From Methylocystis sp. Sn-Cys (GTDB taxonomy: Bacteria > Pseudomonadota > Alphaproteobacteria > Rhizobiales > Beijerinckiaceae): 64,000 bases of DNA. The number at the start of each line of letters is the position of its first letter. Position 1 is the first letter of the stretch. The stretch is taken from positions 1-64,000 of the forward strand of contig NZ_JAERVJ010000010.1 of NCBI RefSeq assembly GCF_016745395.1, given 5' to 3'. This document shows, piece by piece, positions 25,022-33,259 of the stretch. A model generated the notes under the pieces. The model ran no database searches and had not been told where the DNA came from. It was given only the letters and a program-made list of their open reading frames with translations. Both the position numbers and the translations under genes were made by a program.

Positions 25022-26377
25022 TCAGATCAGCTTGCCGGGATTGAGCACGCCCCTTGGATCAAGCGTCTTCTTCAAGGCGCGCATCAGGTCGAGCGCGACG
25101 GGGTCTTTCACGCGCGCGAGAAGATTGCGCTTCAATCGCCCGATTCCGTGCTCGGCCGATATGGACCCGCCATAGTCATGCACGAGCCCATGGACGATCT
25201 CGTTCATTTCGTCCCAGCGCGCGAGAAAAGCCGCCTTGTCGGCTCCGACCGGCTGCGAGACATTATAGTGAAGATTGCCGTCGCCCATATGGCCGAAGGG
25301 AACCGGTCGCGCCTGCGGGAAAGCGGCGGCGATTCGCGCGCCGGCTTCGGCGACGAAGGTGGGGATGCGCTCGATGGGCACGGAAATGTCGTGCTTGATC
25401 GAGCCGCCCTCGCGCTTTTGCGCTTCGGAGAGACTCTCCCGCAGCCGCCAGAGGCTTTCAGCCTGGTCGAGCGACTGCGCGATGGTGGCGTCGTGGGCGA
25501 GGCCCGCCTCCAGCGCCTGCGCAAGCGACAGCGCCGCTGTCCGTTCGGCCTCTCCCTCGGCAAAGCCGGCGATTTCCAGAAGCGCATACCAGGGATGGGG
25601 CGATAGAAGCGGATCGCGCGTGCCGGGGATATGCCGCAAGACAAGCTCGAGCCCCACGCGGGGAATCAGCTCGAAGGCATGCAGGCCTGGCCCGGCGTGG
25701 CCCTTCAAGAAGTTGAGCAGCGCCAGCGCCTTGGCCGGGTCGTCGAGGCCGAGAAAAGCGACGGCGCGCGAGCGCGGGCGCGGGAAGAGCTTCAGCGTCG
25801 CGGCGGTGATGACGCCGAGCGTGCCTTCGGACCCCACGAAAAGCTGGGTGAGATTATAGCCGGTGTTATCCTTGCGCAGCTTGCCGAGCGTCGAGAGAAT
25901 CCGCCCGTCGGCGAGCGCGACCTCCAGCCCGAACACAAGGTCCCGCGCCGCGCCATAGGCGAGCACATGCACGCCGCCGGCGTTTGTCGAAAGATTGCCG
26001 CCGATCGTGCAGCTTCCCTCGGACGCCAGCGACAAGGGAAAATAACGGTCGACGGACTGAGCGATTTCCTGCGCCCGCGCGAGCGTCACGCCGGCTTCGA
26101 GCGTCATGGCGTCGGAGGATGGATCGACCTCGCGCACGCGATCCAGTCTTTGCAAGGAAAGGACGATCTGCCGGCCGCTCAAGTCCGGCGTCTGCCCGCC
26201 GACAAGGCCCGTATTGCCGCCTTGGGGAACAATCCCCAAGCCAAGCTCATTGCAGAGCGCCAGGACACGGGCGACTTCGCCAGCATCTTTCGGTCTGATG
26301 ACGCAAAGAGCATCGCCGTGATAAAGGTCACGAGGTTCGGACAGATAGGCGTCCATATCCGCCGCATCCGTCATCAC
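25022..26377 (-). CDS. FAD-linked oxidase of the GlcD/D-lactate dehydrogenase type
   Basis: At least 451 residues. The FAD-binding type 4 (PCMH) domain has PQGGNTGLVGGQTP, SEGSCTIGGNLSTNAGG and GSEGTLGVITAATLKL. The C-terminal FAD-oxidase domain has GHMGDGNLHYN and SAEHGIGRLKR. It probably oxidises a 2-hydroxy acid (D-lactate, D-2-hydroxyglutarate or glycolate) and passes electrons to the respiratory chain. The first ordinary start is GTG at 26377, but family-like sequence (DLCDRLKAIVG) continues upstream in frame with no ATG, GTG or TTG before a stop. CTG at 26449, with GAGGG seven bases upstream, would give 475 residues and may be the real start. Confidence 0.85.
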   Translation of the reverse strand: MMTDAADMDAYLSEPRDLYHGDALCVIRPKDAGEVARVLALCNELGLGIVPQGGNTGLVGGQTPDLSGRQIVLSLQRLDRVREVDPSSDAMTLEAGVTLARAQEIAQSVDRYFPLSLASEGSCTIGGNLSTNAGGVHVLAYGAARDLVFGLEVALADGRILSTLGKLRKDNTGYNLTQLFVGSEGTLGVITAATLKLFPRPRSRAVAFLGLDDPAKALALLNFLKGHAGPGLHAFELIPRVGLELVLRHIPGTRDPLLSPHPWYALLEIAGFAEGEAERTAALSLAQALEAGLAHDATIAQSLDQAESLWRLRESLSEAQKREGGSIKHDISVPIERIPTFVAEAGARIAAAFPQARPVPFGHMGDGNLHYNVSQPVGADKAAFLARWDEMNEIVHGLVHDYGGSISAEHGIGRLKRNLLARVKDPVALDLMRALKKTLDPRGVLNPGKLI

Positions 26378-26476
26378 GGCGGAAGCTCCGACGATCGCCT
26401 TCAGGCGATCGCAGAGATCGGGCGCGTCGAACGAATCACTCTGAGACAGAGAAGCGCCCTCGGGTTGAGCCGGGCC

Positions 26477-26605
26477 TTAGTAGTAATTGCGGCGCCGGCG
26501 GGCCATGGCGTCTTTCTTGCGGGCGTAGACGTAAGCGCGCGCCGCAGCGGGCGCACTCGCGAGGACGACACTGCATAATGCTGCGGCGATCAGCGCATTC
26601 ATCAT
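26477..26605 (-). CDS. 42-residue secreted basic peptide
   Basis: A small ORF beginning ATGATG with GGAG six bases upstream. Residues 1-22 form a signal peptide (ALIAAALCSVVLASAPAAARA) and the mature remainder is about 20 basic residues ending RRRRNYY. Good translation signals and the signal peptide support it, but no family is recognised. It lies 28 nt upstream of the possible CTG start of the FAD oxidase in the same direction. Confidence 0.5.
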   Translation of the reverse strand: MMNALIAAALCSVVLASAPAAARAYVYARKKDAMARRRRNYY

Positions 26606-26789
26606 GATTATCTCCTTCCAGTTCCCGGAAATCACTCGATTTCCGCCTACACCCAGGAACACCAGCAAATCCTATGCCTGATTCTTTTCCTCGGCAACCG
26701 GCTCCGCTTCTGATCCTATCCGATGAGTCGTTTTTCCCGTCCCCTCGAGACATTCTCGTCACAGGAATGTTACGTAAAAATTAAGGCTT

Positions 26790-28052
26790 TCACCCTAGAA
26801 GAGCCCGTTTTGCCCGCTTTTGCCCGTCCCGCCGCGAGAAAACCGCGACAATTTCGACATGGGGGGCGTGGCGGAACTGATCAATGGGCGTGACGGGGGA
26901 CAGTGAGTACCCGCCGTTGAGCAAAATTGCGGCGTCCCGCGCGAAACTTTGGGCGCCGCAGGAGACGGCGACCACCGTTTTCACCGCCGATTTGGCAATT
27001 TCGCGCGCCTGCGCCTGTGCGCCCGCGCGGGGCGGATCGAAAACCACGACATCGAAGGGCGTAAGCTCCTGCACGGAAAGCGGGCGCTCGAAGAGATCCC
27101 GCGCCGCGCCGTCGAGCGGCTTGAGCCCCTCCGAGTTGCGGGCGCTCGCAAACATGGCCTCGACGGCGTCAGCGGCGGAATCAAAGGCAGAGACCCGCGC
27201 GCTTTGCGCCAGACGCAACGCAAAGGCGCCGACGCCGCAGAAGAGATCGGCGACGCGCTTGGCGCCCTTGGCCGCTGCTAACACGCGCGTGGCGATTGCT
27301 TCTTCGCCCGCTGCCGTCGCCTGAAGAAAGCATCCCGGCGGAATGGGAACGCGCGCGGGGCCGATTTGCACGACGGGCGAACGACGTAAAGCCACCAGCC
27401 TGCCGTGGTTGGAAAGCCGCGCGAGATCATGCGCCTCGGCCGCCTTGATGAGCGCGCTCGTCTCATGTTCCTCCAGCGGGCCGGCGCCACGCAAATCGAC
27501 ATCCATGCCGTCGAGCGTCGCAGTGAAGGAAAGATCGAGCGGCTTGCCGCGCGCGGCGAGGATTTGCGCGATCGCCCGCGCCGCCGGCAGCGCGCCCGCA
27601 AGCTCGGGAACGAGCAGCGGGCAGCCTTCGATCTCGACGGTCTCGTGAGAACGCGCCGCCATGAAGCCGACGCGCGCATGGCCTTTCTCCATGCGCGCAT
27701 GGAAAGTGACGCGCCGGCGTCCGGCGCCATGCGCATCGACCAGCGGCGCAACCTCGCAAGAAAGACCGGCGTTGCGCAGCGCCGTCACAACAAGGCCGCG
27801 CTTCCATTCGGCGTAGGCGGCGGGCGCCAAGGCCTGCACCGCGCAACCGCCACAATGGGCGTAATGCGGACAGAAGGGCGCGATGCGATCGGGCGAAGGA
27901 TCGATGACTTCGATGAGCCGCGCGTGATCGCCCTCGACCTCGGCGACCACTGTTTCGCCGGGCAGCGCATAGGGCACGAAAACGCGCGCGTCGCCATCGC
28001 GGGCGACGCCCTCGCCGCGAAGGCCGAGACGTTCGATGTAAAGGTTTTTCAT
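26790..28052 (-). CDS. 23S rRNA (uracil-5-)-methyltransferase-like protein (RlmD/TrmA family)
   Basis: 420 residues. The N-terminal TRAM-like domain (1-55) is followed by a 4Fe-4S cysteine cluster (CPHYAHCGGC). The SAM-binding domain has DLFCGVGAFAL, and VFDPPRAGA and VAVSCGAQS bear the usual motifs of U5 methyltransferases. It methylates a specific uridine in 23S rRNA or tRNA; RlmD versus RlmC/TrmA cannot be separated by eye. The ATG overlaps the tlyA stop (ATGA), so the two RNA methyltransferases form a coupled pair. Confidence 0.88.
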   Translation of the reverse strand: MKNLYIERLGLRGEGVARDGDARVFVPYALPGETVVAEVEGDHARLIEVIDPSPDRIAPFCPHYAHCGGCAVQALAPAAYAEWKRGLVVTALRNAGLSCEVAPLVDAHGAGRRRVTFHARMEKGHARVGFMAARSHETVEIEGCPLLVPELAGALPAARAIAQILAARGKPLDLSFTATLDGMDVDLRGAGPLEEHETSALIKAAEAHDLARLSNHGRLVALRRSPVVQIGPARVPIPPGCFLQATAAGEEAIATRVLAAAKGAKRVADLFCGVGAFALRLAQSARVSAFDSAADAVEAMFASARNSEGLKPLDGAARDLFERPLSVQELTPFDVVVFDPPRAGAQAQAREIAKSAVKTVVAVSCGAQSFARDAAILLNGGYSLSPVTPIDQFRHAPHVEIVAVFSRRDGQKRAKRALLG

Positions 28053-28777
28053 GGTGTGGCCGCGTGGATGAGGAATTCGCGATTGCCGTCGGCGCCTTCG
28101 ATGGGCGAAGCGACGATGCCGAGGACGCGCCATCCGAGCGACTCGATCTCGCGCCTCGCCTTGTCGCAGACATCGGCGTGAATCTTCTCGTCGCGCACGA
28201 CGCCCTTCTTCACCGCTGCGCGTCCCGCCTCGAACTGCGGCTTGATGAGCGCGACAAGATCGCATTGGCTTGCGGCGAGAGTAAGCACATTGGGCAGCAG
28301 CGCCGAAAGCGAAATGAAGCTGGCGTCCATGACGATCATGGACGGCGCTTCGTGAAGCTGCGACAACGTCAATGTGCGCGCGTCCTGCCCTTCCATCGAG
28401 GTGACGCGTGCGTCGCTGCGCAGCTTCTCATGCAGTTGGTCATGCCCGACATCGACCGCCGCGACATGCCGCGCGCCGCGTGACAGCAGGACATCCGTAA
28501 AGCCGCCGGTCGAGGCGCCGACATCGAGGCAGTAGCGGCCTTGTGGATCGACGCCGAAAGCGTCGAGCGCATGGGCGAGCTTCACGCCGCCGCGCGACAC
28601 CCAAGGGTAAGGCGCAGCGGCGCTGATCTTCGCGCCCTCCGCAATCGGCGCCGAGGGCTTGGCGACGACGCGCCCATCGACGGTTACGAGCCCGGCTTCG
28701 ATCGCCTCGCGCGCTTTGGCGCGGCTTTCGAAGTAGCCCCATTCGTGAAGCGCCGCATCGGCGCGTTTCGTCGCCAT
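28049..28777 (-). CDS. tlyA: TlyA-family rRNA 2'-O-methyltransferase
   Basis: 242 residues. The N-terminal S4 RNA-binding domain (about 3-60) precedes an FtsJ-like methyltransferase domain with LDVGASTGGFTDVLL and LIKPQFE. TlyA methylates the 2'-OH of cytidines in ribosomal RNA. Older annotations call it hemolysin A, which is misleading. ATG 28777 is preferred to GTG 28780. It overlaps the RlmD-like gene by 4 nt. A family A repeat lies 24 nt upstream of its start. Confidence 0.9.
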   Translation of the reverse strand: MATKRADAALHEWGYFESRAKAREAIEAGLVTVDGRVVAKPSAPIAEGAKISAAAPYPWVSRGGVKLAHALDAFGVDPQGRYCLDVGASTGGFTDVLLSRGARHVAAVDVGHDQLHEKLRSDARVTSMEGQDARTLTLSQLHEAPSMIVMDASFISLSALLPNVLTLAASQCDLVALIKPQFEAGRAAVKKGVVRDEKIHADVCDKARREIESLGWRVLGIVASPIEGADGNREFLIHAATP

Positions 28778-28800
28778 CACAAAAATCCGTTAGTTGCTTC

Positions 28801-28880
28801 GTCATTGCGAGCGGAGCGAAGCAATCCAGAGTCGCTGTAGCTGCCCTGGATTGCTTCGTCGCTGCGCTCCTAGCAATGAC
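28801..28880. repeat. Family A palindromic repeat (copy 1)
   Basis: About 80 bp with ends GTCATTGCGAGC and AGCAATGAC and inner complementary arms GCAATCCAG and CTGGATTGC. It lies between the ends of two transcription units and matches copies near 30527, 42864, 50729, 55442 and 61913. Confidence 0.85.
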
Positions 28881-28890
28881 TGCAAGTGGC

Positions 28891-29709
28891 TCACTCCCCG
28901 GTCTGCAACAGCGTGCCGGCGCGGCGCGCGCTTTTCAGCAAGCGGCCGAAGGCGACGGCGGCGAGTGAGAACATCACGACGTCGATCGCAAAGCCCTGCG
29001 CCAGCAAATCCCAGCGAATGACATGCTCGATCAGCACGGCGCGCAGCCCCTCGAAGACATAAGTCGGCGGCAGCATCCATGAGACCGGCTGCAGCCAGAA
29101 GGGCAAGGTCGAGACCGGGTAATAGACCGCCCCGAGCGGCTGCACGAAAAACATCAGCGACCATACGAGATTTTCCGCGCCCAATCCGTAGCGCAGCAAA
29201 ATCCCCGACACCAAAAGTCCGATGCTCCAGGCGAAGAACATCAGCACCACGAAGAATGCGCCGAAAGCGACGCCGAGCGCCCAAAGATTGAAGCCAAAGA
29301 ACAGGATCGCCATCAGCGTCACCGGCACAACGCCGACGAAGAGACGCAGGATGCTCATGATGATGAGCGAGACGATGAACTCCGGCGGCCGCAGCGGGCT
29401 CATGAGAATATTGGGGAGATTGCGCGACCACATCTCCTCGATGAAGGAGAAGGAAAAGCCCTGCTGGCCGCGCAGCAGAATGTCCCACAGCAGGATCGCG
29501 CCGATGAGCGTGCCCGCAGCCTGCGCCGCCCCGCCCGGCGCCTGAAGCGCGCCCGCCTTCACGAGATAGGTTTGCAGAAAGCCCCAGGTGAGCATCTGCA
29601 CCAGTGGCCAATAGATGATGTCGAGAATGCGCGTATAGGAGGCGCGCAGCAGATAGCTGTAGCGCAGGAGCATGGCGCCGACGCGCTTGATCGAGAAAGC
29701 GTCGCGCAT
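28891..29709 (-). CDS. ABC-2 type transporter permease
   Basis: 272 residues with six membrane helices in the ABC-2 pattern: an amphipathic N-terminal part, then helices near 33-55, 65-80, 110-135, 140-170, 180-200 and 240-258. It pairs with the ATPase gene immediately upstream, whose stop shares one base with this start (TGATG). Such exporters move drugs, polysaccharides or lipids. The substrate is unknown. It ends just before a family A repeat. Confidence 0.88.
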   Translation of the reverse strand: MRDAFSIKRVGAMLLRYSYLLRASYTRILDIIYWPLVQMLTWGFLQTYLVKAGALQAPGGAAQAAGTLIGAILLWDILLRGQQGFSFSFIEEMWSRNLPNILMSPLRPPEFIVSLIIMSILRLFVGVVPVTLMAILFFGFNLWALGVAFGAFFVVLMFFAWSIGLLVSGILLRYGLGAENLVWSLMFFVQPLGAVYYPVSTLPFWLQPVSWMLPPTYVFEGLRAVLIEHVIRWDLLAQGFAIDVVMFSLAAVAFGRLLKSARRAGTLLQTGE

Positions 29710-30461
29710 CACGCCGCCCCCGCGCGCCCACGCGCGACGTCGAGAAACACCTCTTCGAGATTGTCGCGTCCATAGCGCGCCAAAAGATCTGCGGGAGAGC
29801 CGTCATCGAAAATGACGCCCTCCTTCAGCATCAGCACGCGATCGCAGAGTCGCTCCACCTCGCTCATATTGTGCGAGGCGAGCAGGATCGCGCAATTATG
29901 CGTGGCGCGATGCGCCTCGAGCCGCGCGCGCACCCAATCGGCCGTATCGGGATCGAGCGAAGCGGTGGGCTCGTCGAGCAGCAGCAATTGCGGATCGTTG
30001 ATCAGCGCCTTGGCGATGGCGACGCGGGTCTTTTGGCCGGCCGAGAGGCGCCCGGTCTGGCGGTCGAGGAATTCGCCCAGCGCCAGGGCCTCGGCAAGCT
30101 CCTCGATCTTCGCGTCGACATCGGCCACGTCATAAAGCAGGCCGAAGACGCGCAAATTCTGCCGCACGGTGAGACGATGCGGCAGATCGACGTAGGGGCT
30201 CTCGAAATTCATGCGGCCGAGCACTTGGTAGCGCTCGCGCAGCAGATCATGGCCGAAGATGCGGATCGCGCCGGCGGTGGGCTCGATCAGCCCCATGACC
30301 ATGCCGATCGTCGTCGTCTTGCCGGCGCCATTGCCGCCAAGCAGCGCCGTGACCGAGCCCGGCGGCAGCGAAAATTCGAGCGGCCCGACGACGCTACGCT
30401 TGCCATAGGTCTTGCAGAGGCCGTGAACCGAAAGCGCCGGCTCGAGCGATGAGGGGGACAT
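29709..30461 (-). CDS. ABC-2 transporter ATP-binding protein
   Basis: A 250-residue ATPase with Walker A GGNGAGKTT, the LSAGQKTR signature, Walker B LLLLDEPTASLDP and an SHNMSEVERL switch region. The sequence groups with NatA/CcmA-like export ATPases. ATG at 30461 gives a normal N-terminus (SLEPALSVHGLCKTYG). Translation of the permease is coupled through a TGATG junction. A family A repeat (30527-30587) separates it from mutM. Confidence 0.88.
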   Translation of the reverse strand: MSPSSLEPALSVHGLCKTYGKRSVVGPLEFSLPPGSVTALLGGNGAGKTTTIGMVMGLIEPTAGAIRIFGHDLLRERYQVLGRMNFESPYVDLPHRLTVRQNLRVFGLLYDVADVDAKIEELAEALALGEFLDRQTGRLSAGQKTRVAIAKALINDPQLLLLDEPTASLDPDTADWVRARLEAHRATHNCAILLASHNMSEVERLCDRVLMLKEGVIFDDGSPADLLARYGRDNLEEVFLDVARGRAGAA

Positions 30462-30526
30462 GGGAGAGGTTATGGCCCGCCAGCGCGGCCCGGGCAAGGC
30501 CGCCGGGGTGCCGCTTGGAGGCCGGC

Positions 30527-30587
30527 GTCATTGCGAGGAGCGTAGCGCCATTGCGGCTCTGGATTGCTTCGCTTCGCTCGCAATGAC
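30527..30587. repeat. Family A palindromic repeat (copy 2, short)
   Basis: A 61-bp version keeping both outer ends (GTCATTGCGAGG and CGCAATGAC) and the CTCTGGATTGCTTCG arm but with the middle shortened. It lies between mutM and the ABC ATPase gene. Confidence 0.8.
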
Positions 30588-30593
30588 GGCGCG

Positions 30594-31463
30594 TCACTTC
30601 TGGCAGACAGGGCAGTAGAAGCTCGACCGGCCCGACTGCACGACCCGCTCGATCGTCCCCTTACAACCCTGCGTCGGGCAGGCGGCGCCTTCGCGGTCGT
30701 AGACCCGGAAGGAATGCTGGAAATAGCCAAGCGACCCATCCGCCTGCCGATGGTCGCGCAATGACGAGCCGCCCGCGGCCAGCGCCGCTTCGAGCACGCT
30801 TTTGATGGTCCGCGGCAGGCGCGCGAGCGCGGCCGTGGGCTTGCCGGCGGCCGTCACCAGCTTGCCCCCCTCGCGCAAGGGCGAAATCCCTGCCCCATGC
30901 AACGCTTCGCAAACGTAAATATTGCCGAGCCCGGCGATGAGCCGCTGATCCAGCAACAAGGCCTTGGCCGGCGCCGCGCGGCCGCGGAAGACGCGCGCCA
31001 GAAAGGCCGCGTCGAGCGCTTCCCCCAGCGGCTCGACGCCCAGGTCCTTGAAGAGCTTATGAGCGCCAAGCTCACCAGTCGGAACGAGCAGCATGAAGCC
31101 GAAACGGCGCGGATCGTTGTAGGTCACGCGCGCGCCGGTCTCCATGTGGAAGACGACGTGGTCATGCACGGCGCTCTTGTCGCGCGGATGGTGGAAGAAC
31201 CCTGGAATATCCCCATCGACGCGGAAGGAGCCGCTCATGCCCAGATGCATGACGAGCGTCTCGGCCCCTTCGAGATCGGCGAGAAGATATTTGGCGCGGC
31301 GCCGAAGATCGAGAATGCGCCTGCCCGTGAGGCGCGCGGCGAAATCGGGCGGAAAAGGAAAGCGCAAATCCTTGCGCCGCTGCTCGACGCGCGAGATGCG
31401 CGCGCCGGCGAGCGCGGGCGAAAGTCCGCGCCGGACAGTTTCGACTTCGGGCAGTTCGGGCAT
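30594..31463 (-). CDS. mutM: Formamidopyrimidine-DNA glycosylase (Fpg/MutM)
   Basis: A 289-residue bifunctional DNA glycosylase/AP lyase for 8-oxoguanine and other oxidised purines. It begins [14 protein letters not shown], giving the catalytic P1 and E2 after Met removal. [14 protein letters not shown] is the helix-two-turn-helix region, and it ends in the zinc finger C-x4-C...C-x2-C (CPTQGC...YCPVCQK). The first Cys pair is spaced by four rather than the usual two residues. Start fixed by the N-terminal proline. Confidence 0.95.
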   Translation of the reverse strand: MPELPEVETVRRGLSPALAGARISRVEQRRKDLRFPFPPDFAARLTGRRILDLRRRAKYLLADLEGAETLVMHLGMSGSFRVDGDIPGFFHHPRDKSAVHDHVVFHMETGARVTYNDPRRFGFMLLVPTGELGAHKLFKDLGVEPLGEALDAAFLARVFRGRAAPAKALLLDQRLIAGLGNIYVCEALHGAGISPLREGGKLVTAAGKPTAALARLPRTIKSVLEAALAAGGSSLRDHRQADGSLGYFQHSFRVYDREGAACPTQGCKGTIERVVQSGRSSFYCPVCQK

Positions 31464-31535
31464 TCTATCTACGATCGCGCTTCGGGGCGGCGCCCTTGGA
31501 AACGCAATAGCAAATCGCCCGCCACGCGCGCCAGC

Positions 31536-32246
31536 CTAAGTCGGCAGCACCGTCACCGGCGTTCCGATCGCCGCGCGCGTATAAAGATGCACGATGTCCT
31601 GGTTGATCATACGGACGCAGCCGGACGAGACATTCGAGCCGACCGTCTCCGGCTCCAGCGTGCCATGGATGCGATAACCGAGATCCCGCCCCTCGCCGAA
31701 GAGATACATGGCGCGCGCCCCCAAGGGGCTCAGCGGCCCGCCGCGCACGCCGAGGCCGCGCGACGTGGGCTCCAGACGCGCCCTGATCTCGGGGTCGCGG
31801 GCGATCATCTCGCGCGGCGGCACCCAGTCGGGCCAGTCTCTTTTCATATTGATCCGCGCAGGACCGGCCCATCCGAACCCTTCGCGGCCGACGCCGACGC
31901 CGTAGCGGGTGGCGCGGCCGGGCGCCTCGACGAAATAGAGGTGATAGGCGCCCGGATCGACGACGACCGAGCCGACCGGCTCCTCCCAGGGATAGTCCAC
32001 CGTCTGGCGCAGGAACCGCGGGTCAATGTTCTGGTAGTTCACGGCCGGCACGGCGAAGCGCTCGCCGGGGTAAGGCCCATAGGTTGCGGCGTAATTGGGC
32101 CGCGAGAGGGTGCGGGTCAGCTCCCGGCCGGGGGCGGAGGCGCCGCCCTCGGCAAAGGGGCGCGGCGCAAAGCAGCCGGCGAGGCCGGAGGCGCCGAGCG
32201 ATAGAATCGAGAAAGAAAAAATACGCCGGGAGAACATGGGACGCAT
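31536..32246 (-). CDS. L,D-transpeptidase lipoprotein (ErfK/YbiS family)
   Basis: 236 residues. A lipoprotein signal (GLAGC, C25) precedes a YkuD domain with the catalytic motif HGTLEPETVGSNVSSGCVRM near 200-220. These enzymes form 3-3 peptidoglycan crosslinks or attach lipoproteins to peptidoglycan in the periplasm. The PYPGERFAVPAVNYQNIDP segment is common in alphaproteobacterial members. It is divergent from ubiE across a region holding a family C repeat. Confidence 0.9.
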   Translation of the reverse strand: MRPMFSRRIFSFSILSLGASGLAGCFAPRPFAEGGASAPGRELTRTLSRPNYAATYGPYPGERFAVPAVNYQNIDPRFLRQTVDYPWEEPVGSVVVDPGAYHLYFVEAPGRATRYGVGVGREGFGWAGPARINMKRDWPDWVPPREMIARDPEIRARLEPTSRGLGVRGGPLSPLGARAMYLFGEGRDLGYRIHGTLEPETVGSNVSSGCVRMINQDIVHLYTRAAIGTPVTVLPT

Positions 32247-32343
32247 TACGACAGCCTCGACGCGCGGGCGCTTGGTTACCGAGGGCCCGATCGCGATTCA
32301 CCATAAACGAAGCTGGTAAATAAAATGGGTTGCAGCGGGAGAG

Positions 32344-32400
32344 GGACCGCGAGCCTTCAGGCTCGCTTCAGGAAGATGCGCGCCGGAAGGCGCGCGGTCC
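32344..32400. repeat. Family C palindromic repeat (copy 1)
   Basis: Two small stem-loops (GCGAGCC...GGCTCGC and GCGCGCC...GGCGCGC) inside outer ends GGACCGC and GCGGTCC. It lies between divergent L,D-transpeptidase and ubiE, so this copy is not a terminator. Confidence 0.8.
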
Positions 32401-32480
32401 GGCTCCGCCGCCGCCCATAGCCATCCCGCCCGCAAGCGGCTATACCCACCCCCGATCTTCCAATGTCAGGCGAGCGTTAA

Positions 32481-33251
32481 ATGACCGATTCCCATTCCGA
32501 CCGAGACGGTTCGACCCATTTCGGCTATTCCGAGGTGCCGCTGTCCGAGAAGCAGGGCCTCGTGGACGACGTCTTTCATAAGGTCGCCCGCCGCTACGAC
32601 GTGATGAACGATCTGATGTCCGGCGGCCTGCACCGGCTCTGGAAGGATACCTTCGCCGGCAAGATCAACGCGCGCAACCGCAAGGGCTTCAAGCATCTGG
32701 ACGTCGCCGGCGGCACCGGCGACATCGCCTTCCGCATCGCCCGCCAGGCGGCCCCCGACGCCGAGATCACCGTGCTCGACATCAATGGCGACATGCTCGA
32801 AGTCGGCCGCGACCGCGCCCGCGAGAAGGGCATCGACGCAAACCTGGAATTCGTCCAGGCCAACGCCGAATCCCTCCCCTTCCCGGACGCGCATTTCGAC
32901 GCCTATACGATCGCCTTCGGCATCCGCAACGTGCCGCGCATCCAGGTCGCGCTGGAAGAGGCCTATCGCGTGCTCAAGCCCGGCGGCCGCTTCCTGTGCC
33001 TGGAATTCTCGCAGGTGAATGTGCCGGGGCTCGACAAAATCTACGAGGCCTATTCGTTCAACGTCATCCCTATGGTGGGCAAGCTCGTCGCCGGCGAGAG
33101 CGAACCCTATCGCTACCTCGTCGAGTCGATCCGTCAGTTCCCCGCCGCCGACGAATTCGAGCGCATGATCCGCAAGGCGGGTTTCCGGCGCACGGGCTAT
33201 GAGCGACTGACCGGCGGCGTGGTCGCGATCCATTCCGGCTGGAAGTATTAA
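32481..33251 (+). CDS. ubiE: Ubiquinone/menaquinone C-methyltransferase
   Basis: A 256-residue SAM-dependent methyltransferase for the C-methylation step of ubiquinone (and menaquinone) synthesis. The UbiE signature [17 protein letters not shown] lies at 39-55, SAM motif I DVAGGTGD at 74-81, and the later signature [15 protein letters not shown] and [12 protein letters not shown] are intact. It is followed 8 nt later by ubiB, the usual alphaproteobacterial order. Confidence 0.95.
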   Translation: MTDSHSDRDGSTHFGYSEVPLSEKQGLVDDVFHKVARRYDVMNDLMSGGLHRLWKDTFAGKINARNRKGFKHLDVAGGTGDIAFRIARQAAPDAEITVLDINGDMLEVGRDRAREKGIDANLEFVQANAESLPFPDAHFDAYTIAFGIRNVPRIQVALEEAYRVLKPGGRFLCLEFSQVNVPGLDKIYEAYSFNVIPMVGKLVAGESEPYRYLVESIRQFPAADEFERMIRKAGFRRTGYERLTGGVVAIHSGWKY

Positions 33252-33259
33252 GGCGGCGG

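Noticed and set aside
26790-28265. Longer start for the RlmD-like gene at 28265
   Set aside because: The extension is an Arg-rich shadow of tlyA. The ATG at 28052 overlaps the tlyA stop in the standard ATGA manner.
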